This document shows positions 1-8,794 of a stretch of DNA of 64,000 bases, piece by piece. The position numbers were made by a program, and so were the translations under genes. The notes under the pieces were generated by a model that was not told the DNA's origin, ran no database searches, and saw only the letters and a program-made list of their open reading frames with translations. Source of the DNA: Bacteroidota bacterium (GTDB taxonomy: Bacteria > Bacteroidota > Bacteroidia > Bacteroidales > Dysgonomonadaceae); NCBI GenBank assembly GCA_023622765.1, contig JAMNYO010000070.1:1-64000 (forward strand), read 5' to 3'. The stretch's first letter is position 1. Each line of letters opens with the position of its first letter.

Positions 1-37
1 AAGACGAGTGCTGTCTTTTGTTTTGTCTGAACTGAAA

Positions 38-45
38 TATACTTG
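38..45 (+). promoter_or_regulatory. possible Bacteroidales -7 box for the OmpA-like gene
   Basis: TATACTTG differs at one position from the Bacteroidales -7 consensus TAnnTTTG. A TTTG lies at 17-20, giving a 17-nt spacer, shorter than the usual 19-21. The gene starts 60 bp downstream. Weak call based only on motif and position. Confidence 0.25.
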
Positions 46-105
46 TAATTAGAATTATTGTAATTAACAGAATATTAGTTAGATAACTATATTAAACATT
101 TTCGT

Positions 106-1095
106 ATGAAAAAAGTGATCTTTTTTTTGATGTCCGTGTTCATTGTCGCAGGCATCTTGCCGGCGGGGGCTCAAGAAGTCTCCCCGCCCAAGGAGCTGGT
201 GATTGACAAGCAGGAGTTGCTGAACGCGTTGCGCCAAATCTCCGACGCGGTGTGGGATATGGAAGAGCAGAAAGCCCACCCTCGGGTAGAAGAGCAAGCA
301 TTGCAATACCGATTAGATCGCCTTGAGAAGATGATATTGGATCTCTCTCTCTTCTTGGGATTGAGACCAGCAGGAGTAGGGGGCCAGAACAGCATCGTGA
401 TCGATAGGACACGTGATGTGGCCGCTCCCTATTACTACCCGTTACCGTCCGGTACAGCCGGAGTTCAAAGGCCGCTAGGTGGCGGGCGCCACCCGGGCGG
501 GTTTCAAGGGGTCCCCGTTGATAGTATCGGACGTATTGACTCGTTGCAGTTGATGATGCAATCGCTCTTGTTTCAACTCGATAGTTTGCAGCGGCTTGTT
601 AATGCGGCAGCGTTAGATGTTGCGGGCCTGCCGGTTGCCGATGACCCAGGAGAATTGGTTGTTGCTGATTCGCTTGTCGTGATCGAGCAGGCTACCATTC
701 ATAAACCGCTCGTTCTGCCTGCTCAGACGATTCAACCTGCCCAACGTGCTCTGCCCGCTTTCGACCGTTTCAAGACGCAACTCTTCTTCGCCGTCTCGTC
801 TGATGCGTTGACGAACGAAAGCAAGGGTGCGCTGGATGAGATCGTTGCCATTATGAAGCGAAATAATGGGGTGATTGCTACCGTTTCTGGCAGTTCCAGC
901 CGCGAGGGCAATGCTGTTTACAACGAGTTGCTATCGCGTAAGCGTGCCGAGTCGGTGCGGGATTACCTGAGTGATGCCGGGATTGAGTCGGAGCGGATCC
1001 TCTTGGGATCGGCCGGGATAGATAAAGAGTCCGACCTGTTGATTTACGGCAGGCGGGTAGATGTCGTCTTGTCGCAGAGCGATAAGAACAAATGA
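106..1095 (+). CDS. OmpA-family C-terminal domain protein, exported
   Basis: The 329-residue product has a Sec signal peptide (residues 1-22, ending GAQ) and a C-terminal OmpA/peptidoglycan-binding-like domain from about residue 222. That domain begins LFFAVSSDAL and carries the family's SGSSSREGN...LSRKRAESVRDYL...RRVDV pattern. In this family the domain binds peptidoglycan in the periplasm. The middle (residues 25-200) is poorly conserved, with a short Gly/Pro-rich stretch near 120-130 and coiled-coil-like segments around 155-170; I do not recognise it as an outer-membrane barrel. The gene converges on infC and the two share a strong hairpin terminator. An envelope-anchoring role is an inference from the domain. 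The C-terminal domain call is firm; the role of the rest is unknown. Confidence 0.8.
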   Translation: MKKVIFFLMSVFIVAGILPAGAQEVSPPKELVIDKQELLNALRQISDAVWDMEEQKAHPRVEEQALQYRLDRLEKMILDLSLFLGLRPAGVGGQNSIVIDRTRDVAAPYYYPLPSGTAGVQRPLGGGRHPGGFQGVPVDSIGRIDSLQLMMQSLLFQLDSLQRLVNAAALDVAGLPVADDPGELVVADSLVVIEQATIHKPLVLPAQTIQPAQRALPAFDRFKTQLFFAVSSDALTNESKGALDEIVAIMKRNNGVIATVSGSSSREGNAVYNELLSRKRAESVRDYLSDAGIESERILLGSAGIDKESDLLIYGRRVDVVLSQSDKNK

Positions 1096-1109
1096 GATGG
1101 CATAACAGA

Positions 1110-1157
1110 AAGAGACGCCGACTGCTTCGATTTTATGAGCAGTCGGCGTCTCTTTTT
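1110..1157. terminator. bidirectional rho-independent terminator
   Basis: A perfect inverted repeat has arms 1110-1126 and 1138-1154 with an 11-nt loop. It is followed by a T-run on the plus strand and, because the left arm begins with A's, can also act on the minus strand. It sits between the convergent OmpA-like gene and infC and likely ends both transcripts. Confidence 0.85.
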
Positions 1158-1166
1158 TAGCGTGTT

Positions 1167-1739
1167 TTATTCGACCGGTTCCTTCTCCTTGTTTACCTTC
1201 TTGGAGCCACCGGTTTTCTTGGGAGACAGCATGATGGACATCCGCTTTCCCTCCATGATAGGCATGTGTTCTACCTTGGCGTACTCTTCCAAGTCGTTCG
1301 CGAAGCGTAGGAGTAACACTTCCCCCTGCTCCTTAAACAGGATGGAGCGTCCCCTGAAAAAGACGTAGGCTTTCACTTTGGAGCCATCTTTCAGGAAATT
1401 GATCGCGTGCCTCAGTTTAAAGTTATAGTCGTGATCGTCTGTCTGTGGACCGAATCGAATCTCTTTCACGGTGACCTTGACCGCCTTGGCCCTTTGTTCT
1501 TTCTGCCGCTTCTTTTGCTGATAAACGAATTTCTGGTAGTCGATGACACGGCAAACGGGCGGTTTGGCCATCGGCGCGATCTCAACGAGGTCTAGCCCCT
1601 GCTCCTCGGCGATGCGCTTCGCTTCACGGGTGGGGTAGATGCCTTCCTCGACGTTATCGCCCACCAACCGGACTTCGGGTACCCGGATCCGTTCGTTAAT
1701 CCGGTGTTGTTCTTTTGAATTTCTCGGGTTTCTTCTCAT
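1167..1739 (-). CDS. infC: translation initiation factor IF-3
   Basis: The 190-residue product matches IF-3 end to end: an N-terminal domain ([16 protein letters not shown]...) and a C-terminal domain ([21 protein letters not shown], then [13 protein letters not shown] and [13 protein letters not shown]). IF-3 binds the 30S subunit and ensures correct start-codon selection. The start is an ordinary ATG (many bacteria use AUU here for autoregulation), about 350 bp downstream of thrS on the same strand. A short charged tail follows the usual end. The common thrS-infC-rpmI-rplT order is broken: infC is followed at once by a terminator and a convergent gene, so rpmI and rplT must lie elsewhere. 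Confidence 0.95.
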   Translation of the reverse strand: MRRNPRNSKEQHRINERIRVPEVRLVGDNVEEGIYPTREAKRIAEEQGLDLVEIAPMAKPPVCRVIDYQKFVYQQKKRQKEQRAKAVKVTVKEIRFGPQTDDHDYNFKLRHAINFLKDGSKVKAYVFFRGRSILFKEQGEVLLLRFANDLEEYAKVEHMPIMEGKRMSIMLSPKKTGGSKKVNKEKEPVE

Positions 1740-1784
1740 TCAGTCTTGTTTAATGTTTCTCTTTGTTATTGATGTTATTTTAAA

Positions 1785-2103
1785 AGTTTATTAATATTAG
1801 ACTATTCCTCGCCACGGCATAATCCAAGTAAACTTGTCTTCTGCTCGTTTGGCTTATCGAAATAGTTCATTAAAATTAGACTATTCCTCGCCACGACATA
1901 ATCCAAGTGAACTTGTCTTCTGCTCATTTGGCTTATCGAAATAGTTCATTAAAATTAGACTATTTCTCGCCACGGCATAATCCAAGTAAACTTGTCTTCT
2001 GCTCGTTTGGCTTATCGAAATAGTTCATTAAAATTAGACTATTCCTCGCCATGGCATAATCCAAGTAAACTTGTCTTCTGCTCATTTGGCTTAACGGAAT
2101 AGT
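1785..2103 (-). repeat. four tandem copies of a 79-bp unit between thrS and infC
   Basis: Units begin at 1801, 1880, 1959 and 2038, an exact 79-bp period with only a few substitutions per copy. The thrS-proximal copy runs into the last codons of thrS, including its stop, and a relic of a further copy (1785-1800) lies on the infC side. This fills the 350-bp thrS-infC gap. On the minus strand the first three units each hold an ATG-started frame of 22 codons plus stop (1802-1870, 1881-1949, 1960-2028), beginning MNYFDKPNEQK and ending RGEE or RGEK. The fourth unit keeps the frame but lacks the ATG. No Shine-Dalgarno is obvious, and copy differences include amino-acid changes, so translation is unproven. 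Confidence 0.9.
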
Positions 2104-4043
2104 TGGGGATTCATCATTTTCGTTACTTCACGGGTTACCTCGTCCGCGAAGGCGCTCAACTGCATGGAACCTCTGTCCTCACCGCCCTGCTTCCTGACCG
2201 AGACCGCTTGGTCGCCCTCCTCTTTCTCACCCACGATGAGGAGGTAGGGCACACGCTTGAGTTCGTTATCCCGAATCTTGCGACCCACCTTCTCGTTACG
2301 GTCGTCTACCTCGGCACGTATATCCTGTTTCTTCAACGTGTTCACCACGGAGTAGGCGTAGTCGTTGAACCGTTCGCTCACGGGGATGACCATAGCTTGG
2401 GTGGGGGCGAGCCACAGCGGGAACTTTCCGGCGGTGTGCTCGATGAGGACGGCCACGAACCGTTCCATGGAGCCGAACGGGGCCCGGTGGATCATCACCG
2501 GACGGTGCTTTTGATTGTCTGCACCGGTGTATTCCAATTCGAAACGCTCGGGAAGGCTGTAATCCACCTGAATGGTCCCCAACTGCCAGCGGCGCCCCAG
2601 CGCATCCCTCACCATGAAATCGAGCTTGGGCCCATAGAAGGCGGCTTCCCCTAGCTCTACCCTGGCTTTTAGTCCCTTCTCTTTACACGCTTCCACGATG
2701 GCGCGCTCCGCCTTTTCCCAATCCTCGTCGCTGCCGATATACTTTTCCCTGTCTTTCGGGTCGCGAAGCGATATCTGCGCCTCGAAATCTTCAAATTCCA
2801 ATGCCCGGAAGATGATGAAGATGATGTCCATCACTTTCAGGAACTCAGCCTTCACCTGGTCGGGTGTGCAGAAGATATGGGCGTCGTCTTGCGTGAAGCC
2901 GCGCACCCGGGTGAGACCGTGCAATTCGCCGCTCTGCTCATAGCGGTACACCGTCCCGAACTCGGCCATCCGGATGGGAAGATCCTTGTACGACCGTGGG
3001 AACGCCTTGTATATTTCGCAGTGGTGGGGGCAGTTCATCGGCTTAAGCAGGAACTCCTCCCCTTCCTCGGGGGTCTTGATGGGTTGGAATGAATCCTTGC
3101 CGTATTTCTCGTAGTGGCCCGAGGTGACGTAGAGCTGTTTGTGGCCGATGTGCGGGGTGATGACCGGCTGGTAGTCAAACTCGAGTTGTATCTTTTTCAG
3201 AAACTCCTCGAGCTTTGACCGCAGTTGGGTTCCCTTGGGTAGCCAGAGGGGTAGCCCGGCACCTACTGTTTGGGAGAAGTGGAACAACTGCAGCTCCTTG
3301 CCTATCTTGCGGTGGTCACGCTTCTTGGCCTCTTCTATCATGGTCAGGTAGTCGTCCAGCATCGTCTTCTTGGGGAAGGTGATCCCGTAGAGGCGGGTTA
3401 GCTGCGGCCGCTTTTCGTCGCCCCGCCAGTAGGCGCCAGCCGCTGACAACACCTTGACCGATTTGATGTAGGAGGTGTTGGGCAGGTGGGGACCCCGACA
3501 GAGGTCGGTGAAGCCTCCCTGCGTGTAGGTGGTGATGGTTCCCTCTTCCAGTTCGTTAATCAACTCCACCTTGTAGTGCTCGCCGCGGTTGGAGAACATG
3601 TCGAGGGCCTCTTCCTTGGTAACGTTTTGTCGTTTAATCTCCTCCTTGGCTGCGATCAGTTCCAGCATCTTTTGCTCGATGGCTGGGAAGTCGGTCTCCC
3701 GGATGGTGACGCCCTCACCCGGGTCCACGTCGTAGTAAAAGCCGTTCTCGATGGCTGGCCCGATGCCGAATTTGATGCCCGGGTAGAGTTCTTGTAGCGC
3801 CTCGGCCATGAGGTGGGCGGATGAGTGCCAGTAGGCATGTTTGCCCTCCTCGTCGTCCCACGTGAGTAGCTTCACCTCTGCGTCGTTCTCAATGGGCCTC
3901 GTAAGATCCCACGTCTCACCGTCAACACAGGCTGCCAGCGCTTCTCGGGCTAAACGTTGACTAATGCCCCGGGCAATATCCAACCCGGTTACTCCCTTTT
4001 CGTATTCCCGCACGGTTCCGTCGGGAAACGTAATATTCACCAT
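2091..4043 (-). CDS. thrS: threonyl-tRNA synthetase
   Basis: This 650-residue class II synthetase joins threonine to tRNA-Thr. Domains in order: TGS (1-62), editing domain with the HxxxH motif (His73, His77 in HSSAH) that clears seryl-tRNA, catalytic core with the zinc-ligand region KPMNCPHHC and class II motif 2 ([20 protein letters not shown]), motif 3 near FGSMERF, and an anticodon-binding domain ([13 protein letters not shown] to the end). Length is normal. The stop overlaps the first of the 79-bp repeats. The leader upstream holds two hairpins, one with a loop resembling a threonine anticodon. Confidence 0.97.
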   Translation of the reverse strand: MVNITFPDGTVREYEKGVTGLDIARGISQRLAREALAACVDGETWDLTRPIENDAEVKLLTWDDEEGKHAYWHSSAHLMAEALQELYPGIKFGIGPAIENGFYYDVDPGEGVTIRETDFPAIEQKMLELIAAKEEIKRQNVTKEEALDMFSNRGEHYKVELINELEEGTITTYTQGGFTDLCRGPHLPNTSYIKSVKVLSAAGAYWRGDEKRPQLTRLYGITFPKKTMLDDYLTMIEEAKKRDHRKIGKELQLFHFSQTVGAGLPLWLPKGTQLRSKLEEFLKKIQLEFDYQPVITPHIGHKQLYVTSGHYEKYGKDSFQPIKTPEEGEEFLLKPMNCPHHCEIYKAFPRSYKDLPIRMAEFGTVYRYEQSGELHGLTRVRGFTQDDAHIFCTPDQVKAEFLKVMDIIFIIFRALEFEDFEAQISLRDPKDREKYIGSDEDWEKAERAIVEACKEKGLKARVELGEAAFYGPKLDFMVRDALGRRWQLGTIQVDYSLPERFELEYTGADNQKHRPVMIHRAPFGSMERFVAVLIEHTAGKFPLWLAPTQAMVIPVSERFNDYAYSVVNTLKKQDIRAEVDDRNEKVGRKIRDNELKRVPYLLIVGEKEEGDQAVSVRKQGGEDRGSMQLSAFADEVTREVTKMMNPQLFR

Positions 4044-4087
4044 ATCTTGATCTGTTTTCTCTTGATTACTACTGGTTTAAGTTTGCC

Positions 4088-4103
4088 GTGACACACCTGT
4101 CAC
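4088..4103 (-). promoter_or_regulatory. thrS leader hairpin with GGU in the loop
   Basis: On the minus strand the sequence GTGACAGGTGTGTCAC folds as a 5-bp stem with a 6-nt loop, AGGUGU (or a 6-bp stem with loop GGUG), 45-60 nt before the thrS ATG. GGU and UGU are threonine anticodons. A second inverted repeat (GGAGCG/CGCTCC, 4145-4150 with 4165-4170) lies further upstream. E. coli ThrRS represses its own mRNA by binding anticodon-like leader hairpins; applying that here is inference. Confidence 0.35.
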
Positions 4104-4198
4104 TAGGCATACCCTACCGTTTATTCGACGGGGATAAAATCCAGGGAGCGAGGTACATTGAATCCGCTCCAAGGGGTGTTTCGCCATCATACGGAATG

Positions 4199-4206
4199 CA
4201 AATGTA
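4199..4206 (-). promoter_or_regulatory. candidate -7 box for thrS
   Basis: On the minus strand TACATTTG matches TAnnTTTG exactly. No good TTTG occurs at -33. Transcription from here would give a thrS leader of about 150 nt that includes both hairpins. Confidence 0.35.
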
Positions 4207-4261
4207 ATGATTTTGTGATTGATGGAAGAATTTTTGAAGGGAAAAAACATGAAGCTTCCTC

Positions 4262-6370
4262 TTACTGCATCCGTTTAATGATGCTATACGATTGTACGAT
4301 TCCCAGTTCGCCCGCCTTACGTAGATCGTCCAGCCCATCTCGTGTTTCGCCAATCGACAAGCGGGAGATCCCTCGGTTGAAGTAAGCCTCTGCGAAACGG
4401 GGCTCCAGGTTGATCGCTTTCGTGTAATCGGTTATGGCTGCTCGGTAGTCCTTCTCGAGAATGTAGATCTCCGCACGGTTGTAATAGGCGTAGATAAAGT
4501 TGGGCGCATCCTTTATGATCGCGTTGTATTCCTTGAGGATGACGTCGTGCTCGACCGACTCCAGTGAGAGCTCGGGCTTGCGCATGGTGCCGGGCAGCTC
4601 TTTTAGGATATCCAACTCCCGCTCCAGCTCATTATCGAACAGGGAGGGGTCGCTTGAAAGCTGTGTGTTGTATTCCAGCTGCTTGGAACGAATAACCGCC
4701 CGTGCGAAACGGGCCATCACCATGCTCGGGTCCAGTTCCAATACCCGCTCCATATCTTTCAACGCGTTCTCGTAATCCTGTACCAAGGCGAAGTCCATTC
4801 CCCGCCCAAAGTAGAGTTGGGCATCACGAGGTGAGCGGTCTATACGGGCCGAAAACTGGTCGATGGAGCGGAAGTGTGCTTCCACTTGAAGCTCGTTCAA
4901 CGGCGCCTCGTGGTTGGTCACCTTCAGCACCCAGGAGAGTCCCAGATCGCTGTTGGCACGGTCCAGCAGCTCGCTGTAGTAGACTGGGCGCAGCACCTCG
5001 TATTCCTGCTCGTAGTATGAGAGGGTGAATCGTGGTTCACGCTCTACCGGCACGTTCAAGTTTTGCACCCTGCCCCGGCTTTGGCGTTGGTACTTGCTTT
5101 TGGAGGATGTTTCCTCTTTGGAGACCACCAACAGGTTGAACTTTTCGATGTCCCTATCGGCCTGCTCGCGGGTATCCTTGTTCTCATCGCGTTGGCCACC
5201 TGCTTGCCTGTCGCCTGCCTGTTCAGTTTTATCGGATTCCTTAGACGATGCGTACGGTTCGGGGTCAACCGTGGCTACCTTACGCGCTTTTGCCTCCTCG
5301 GCGCGCGCCAACAGGTAATCTTGCTCTGCTCCCGCTAGGTCATCCAGCTCCCGTTTCAATTGGGAGCGGCTGTAGTAGCCCGAGAAGAAGTCGGGATGCG
5401 CTTCCAGCACCACGTCCAGGTCCTCGATCGCACCGGTGTAGTTACCTATCTCCTGGTTGAGCATAGCCCGGTTGAGGTAGGCGATGGTGTTGTCCGGCTC
5501 CAGCTCAATTACCTTATCAAAGTCTCGAATCGCCCGGTTGTTGTCGGCCACCTGTGCACGGAGGAGCCCCCGGTTGAAGCGGGCGATCAGGTTGTTCTCG
5601 TCCATTTCGATCACCCGGTCGTAGTCCGCCATCGCTCCACGAAGGTCGTTGAGGTGGTACTTCACTAGTCCCCGGTTGATGTAGTTGGCTTGTTGGTAGG
5701 GATCCAACCGTATCGCTTCGTCCAGGTCAGACAGCGCTCGGTTGAACTCCTGTTGGTGAAAGTAAAGCAACCCCCGGGCCGAGAAAGATTGCGATGTGTA
5801 GGGATCGTTCACGATGGCCGTGTCGAGGTCGGCCATCGCCCGGGTGGTATCTTCCATCTGGAGGTACATATGAGAGCGGGCCAGGTAGCCGGGCGTGTAG
5901 TCTGGATAGCGCCGCAGCAGGTACTCGAAGAACTTCTCTGCCACCTCGTACTGCTTCAGCTCGATGTTAACGATACCCATGTTGACCAGCGTGATCCGGT
6001 CTTCCGGGTAGTACTCCAGGCTTGTCTTGTAGTCGGTAGCCGCCAACTCGAACTCCTCCAGGTTTTGCCACGCGGCCCCACGTAACTGGTAAGCAGCCAG
6101 GAAATAGGGGTTTCGTTCCAGGCAACGGGTCGCGTCTTCGCTCGCCCCCTTGAAGTCGTCGAGCATGAACTTCGCCATCGCCCGGTAGTAGTAGGGCTCG
6201 GCCAGGTATGACTTGGCCGTGATCACCTGGTTGAAGTACTGGATCGACAGCACGTAGTCCTCGAAGTAGAGCGCGTTCTTGCCGATCATCATCACACGGT
6301 CCGTGTTGACCTGTGATGAGGCGACCATCGAGGTGAAGGCGATAAAAAGGAGAAGGACGTATCGTTTCAT
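4262..6370 (-). CDS. exported TPR-repeat protein
   Basis: The product has 702 residues with an N-terminal signal peptide (MKRYVLLLFIAFTSMVASSQ). Roughly ten tetratricopeptide repeats follow in two blocks, about residues 25-370 and 520-690, recognisable by the A-x-x-x-F/Y and N-R-G/A-x2-K/L-x2-L patterns (for example FNRGLLRAQVADNNRAIRDF). The blocks are joined by a charged low-complexity linker (about 375-430, rich in E, K, D, Q, R). TPR solenoids mediate protein-protein contacts; the partner is not deducible. It lies 18 bp downstream of tsaE on the same strand and is probably co-transcribed with it. Sure of the fold, not of the role. Confidence 0.85.
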   Translation of the reverse strand: MKRYVLLLFIAFTSMVASSQVNTDRVMMIGKNALYFEDYVLSIQYFNQVITAKSYLAEPYYYRAMAKFMLDDFKGASEDATRCLERNPYFLAAYQLRGAAWQNLEEFELAATDYKTSLEYYPEDRITLVNMGIVNIELKQYEVAEKFFEYLLRRYPDYTPGYLARSHMYLQMEDTTRAMADLDTAIVNDPYTSQSFSARGLLYFHQQEFNRALSDLDEAIRLDPYQQANYINRGLVKYHLNDLRGAMADYDRVIEMDENNLIARFNRGLLRAQVADNNRAIRDFDKVIELEPDNTIAYLNRAMLNQEIGNYTGAIEDLDVVLEAHPDFFSGYYSRSQLKRELDDLAGAEQDYLLARAEEAKARKVATVDPEPYASSKESDKTEQAGDRQAGGQRDENKDTREQADRDIEKFNLLVVSKEETSSKSKYQRQSRGRVQNLNVPVEREPRFTLSYYEQEYEVLRPVYYSELLDRANSDLGLSWVLKVTNHEAPLNELQVEAHFRSIDQFSARIDRSPRDAQLYFGRGMDFALVQDYENALKDMERVLELDPSMVMARFARAVIRSKQLEYNTQLSSDPSLFDNELERELDILKELPGTMRKPELSLESVEHDVILKEYNAIIKDAPNFIYAYYNRAEIYILEKDYRAAITDYTKAINLEPRFAEAYFNRGISRLSIGETRDGLDDLRKAGELGIVQSYSIIKRMQ

Positions 6371-6388
6371 CTATTGCTGTATAGTTGT

Positions 6389-6811
6389 TTACCGATTAAT
6401 ATCCACGACCCGGCTGCCGTTGTCTCGTTCACGGATAGTTACCTTGATTGCCCGTTCCGGGAGGAGCGGCTCCACCAGCTCTGGCCATTCGATGAAGCAG
6501 AGGGCATCGCTGTACAAGTACTCCTCGAACCCGAGGTCGAACAGTTCTTCCAGTTTCTCCACCCGGTAGCAGTCGAAGTGGTAGACGGGTGCACCGTTCG
6601 GTAGGCTGTACTCGTTGACGATGGCGAAGGTGGGGCTCGTTACGGTCTCTTCCACCCCCAGCTCCTTACAGACAGCCTTGATGAGGGTGGTCTTGCCGAC
6701 CCCCATATTCCCGTATAGAGCAAATACCGTATCCTCACCCATCACTTGGACGAAAGCGCGGGCGGCTGCCTCTACCCCTGTCACATCGTGTATCTCGATA
6801 GTGCAATTCAC
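6389..6811 (-). CDS. tsaE: tRNA threonylcarbamoyladenosine (t6A) synthesis ATPase TsaE
   Basis: The 140-residue product has the Walker A motif GNMGVGKTT at residues 34-42 followed by the TsaE pattern VTSPTFAIVNEY and later YHFDCYRV...EEYLYSDALCFIEWPE, all typical of the family. TsaE is the P-loop ATPase that works with TsaB and TsaD to make t6A at position 37 of tRNAs reading ANN codons. It lies 89 bp downstream of porX and 18 bp upstream of the TPR gene. Normal length; start ATG. Confidence 0.95.
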   Translation of the reverse strand: MNCTIEIHDVTGVEAAARAFVQVMGEDTVFALYGNMGVGKTTLIKAVCKELGVEETVTSPTFAIVNEYSLPNGAPVYHFDCYRVEKLEELFDLGFEEYLYSDALCFIEWPELVEPLLPERAIKVTIRERDNGSRVVDINR

Positions 6812-6900
6812 TCTTTTGCTTCTCGTTTAGCGGGTGCAAGTTACGTGAATTATTCGTGAAACTCAACTTTTGGCGAACAGAAATTCGACATGGATACCCA

Positions 6901-8472
6901 TTACTTTGCGGTGAGCGTGACCAGCGGAATTACCATCTCCTCCAGCGATATGCCCCCATGCTGAAATGTGTTCTCGTAAAGCGAGGCGTAATGGCTACTT
7001 CGATTAGGGTAGATTAGGAAATCGTGGTTCATCGCGAAGATGTATCTCGTGCTGATATGGGGGGAGGGCAACCCGATGTTCTTGGGTAGGGTGCAGGGAT
7101 AAACCCTTTTGGGGTCGTACGCTAGGCTCTTCCCGCGCTTGTAGCGGAGGTTAGTGCTCGTCTCCTTATCGCCCACCACCGTCATCCCGTTTCTTACCCG
7201 CACGGTGCCGTGGTCGGTGGTGATGATCGCCTTGTAGCCTTGATTCGCGACCTCCCGGAGAATCCCCTCCAGGGGTGAACCGAGGAGCCATGAGCGGGTG
7301 AGCGACCGGAAGTCCGCCTCGTCGCGAACAAGCTCGCGGATCATCTTCGAGTCGGCCCGTGCATGGGAGAGTGTATCGATGAAGTTGAACACGATGACGT
7401 TCAGGTCGTTGCTCTTTAGCGCCGAGAAGCGGGAAAGTAGCCGCTCCCCTTCTTGGTAGGTGTTCACCTTGTGGTAGGAGAAGGAGTATTCCCGGTTGAT
7501 TCGCTGCAACTGTTCCCGGATAAGTTGCTCCTCCTGTTCGTTTTTGCTTTCGAGTGCAGACTCGTCGACCCACAACCCGGGGTACTGTTTGGCAATTTCC
7601 GCGGGCATCAGACCGGCAAAGAGGCTGTTGCGGGCGTACGGCGTGGCGGTTGGGAGAATGCTGAAGTAGAGCGCCTCCTCACAGGAGAACCACTCGCTCA
7701 CAATATCCCTCACGGTGACCCACTGGTCGTAGCGGAAGTTATCGATTAGGATCAGGAAAAGTTTTTCCCCCGCGTCAATCAAAGGGAAAACGGCTTGCTC
7801 CATCAAGTCAGGGCTTAGCAGTGGGTAGTGGCTATCCACTCGCTGTTTTCTTTGGAGGATCCATTGCTCGTAGTGTTTTCGCACGAACCGGCCGAAGAGG
7901 AGGTTGGCTTCCGTTTTCTGGACGGCGACCATTTCCCGAACGGGGTGGTTGGTCGGCTCTAGCTCCAGTTCCCAGTAAACCAGCTCACGGTACACCGCCT
8001 CCCAGTCGCTCGCCTTGTGACACGACTGAATCGCCTCGTCGAGTCGAACCCTCGACTCCAGGTAACGGGCAGCCGCATTTTCGGCCACCAGCTCCTTTTT
8101 GTCGAGCAGTTTCTTGATCGTCGACAACACCTGGTGGGGGTTCACCGGCTTGATTAGGTAGTCGGCGATCTTCTTCCCGATGGCCTGGTTCATGATGCCT
8201 TCATCCTCGCTTTTGGTGACCATCACCACGGGGAGGTGCGGAGCAAGTCGGTGCAAACGGACAAGGGTATCGAGTCCTGACAACCCGGGCATCTGCTCAT
8301 CGAGGAAGACGATGTCATACGCCCCGGAGCGGCACATCTCGAGTGCGTCATGCCCATTCCCGGCGCACTCCGTGACGTACCCCTTCTCCTCGAGGAAAAG
8401 CACGTAAGGTTTCAGGAGCTCCATTTCGTCATCCACCCAGAGAAAGCGTGCTTTGCCGGCCGTATTTTTCAT
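6901..8472 (-). CDS. porX: PorX-type response regulator with PglZ phosphatase domain
   Basis: From the ATG at 8472 the protein has 523 residues, close to the known PorX (about 518). It starts with a receiver domain (DDE near residues 14-16, phosphoacceptor Asp58 in FLDEQMPG, conserved Lys in the K-PVNP motif) and ends with a PglZ/alkaline-phosphatase-like domain (LFLILIDNFRYDQW, ITTDHGT, HISTRYIF). PorX with the kinase PorY controls type 9 secretion in Bacteroidetes and its effector domain is a zinc-dependent phosphodiesterase on oligonucleotides. The frame stays open upstream to 8691, but those residues are unlike the family and would include non-coding leader, so I use 8472, which has GGAAAA just upstream. 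No other type 9 secretion gene is in the window. Confidence 0.93.
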   Translation of the reverse strand: MKNTAGKARFLWVDDEMELLKPYVLFLEEKGYVTECAGNGHDALEMCRSGAYDIVFLDEQMPGLSGLDTLVRLHRLAPHLPVVMVTKSEDEGIMNQAIGKKIADYLIKPVNPHQVLSTIKKLLDKKELVAENAAARYLESRVRLDEAIQSCHKASDWEAVYRELVYWELELEPTNHPVREMVAVQKTEANLLFGRFVRKHYEQWILQRKQRVDSHYPLLSPDLMEQAVFPLIDAGEKLFLILIDNFRYDQWVTVRDIVSEWFSCEEALYFSILPTATPYARNSLFAGLMPAEIAKQYPGLWVDESALESKNEQEEQLIREQLQRINREYSFSYHKVNTYQEGERLLSRFSALKSNDLNVIVFNFIDTLSHARADSKMIRELVRDEADFRSLTRSWLLGSPLEGILREVANQGYKAIITTDHGTVRVRNGMTVVGDKETSTNLRYKRGKSLAYDPKRVYPCTLPKNIGLPSPHISTRYIFAMNHDFLIYPNRSSHYASLYENTFQHGGISLEEMVIPLVTLTAK

Positions 8473-8563
8473 CGTTTTTTCCGTTGTTTGGATCATCGTT
8501 ACGCGAATGTAACCCATTTCCGCTTTATCCCGAAGGTATCCCCCGGGATATTTCGGCGATTCG

Positions 8564-8594
8564 TTTTTTAATCCGGGGAAAACCCCTATTTTTG
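8564..8594 (+). promoter_or_regulatory. candidate promoter for the DUF1080-rocD genes
   Basis: TATTTTTG (8587-8594) is an exact match to the Bacteroidales -7 box TAnnTTTG, with a T-run at 8564-8569 near the -33 position (about 19-nt spacer). A small palindrome, GGGGAAAACCCC (8575-8586), abuts the -7 box. Transcription would start near 8600, about 195 nt before the next gene. Confidence 0.4.
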
Positions 8595-8603
8595 TAACGG
8601 GTG

Positions 8604-8689
8604 GGCCTGACGTGCTAAGTTGAAGTCGACCTGACTTGAAAGTTGTCCGTTTAGCACGAAAGACCTTTGTCACGTGGCTTCGAAAGGCC
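8604..8689 (+). promoter_or_regulatory. structured leader or small RNA candidate
   Basis: The 322-bp gap between porX and the DUF1080 gene contains nested inverted repeats: GGCCT (8604-8608) with AGGCC (8685-8689), CGTGCTAA (8611-8618) with TTAGCACG (8651-8658), and AAGTC/GACTT inside. They start just after the predicted transcription start. No known riboswitch family is recognised; a folded 5' leader or small RNA is inferred only from the pairing. Confidence 0.25.
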
Positions 8690-8794
8690 AATTGGGTTCA
8701 TTTGGCAATGAATAAACAGAAGAGAACACACTGGCAACCAATAAGGATCGAAATAGCACATTTTCAGGAGTACTACTAAATAAAATAAAACAGG

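Noticed and set aside
1785..2103. CRISPR array
   Set aside because: The 79-bp units are contiguous with no unique spacers and no cas genes are present. The 22-bp array at 25810 is rejected for the same reason.
2103..2654. Long plus-strand frame opposite thrS, and similar antisense frames opposite the TPR, parE and porX genes
   Set aside because: They are mirror frames of GC-rich coding sequence without own motifs or signals.
4044..4261. T-box leader or tRNA gene upstream of thrS
   Set aside because: No T-box sequence, no specifier stem and no cloverleaf could be made out; only two short hairpins.
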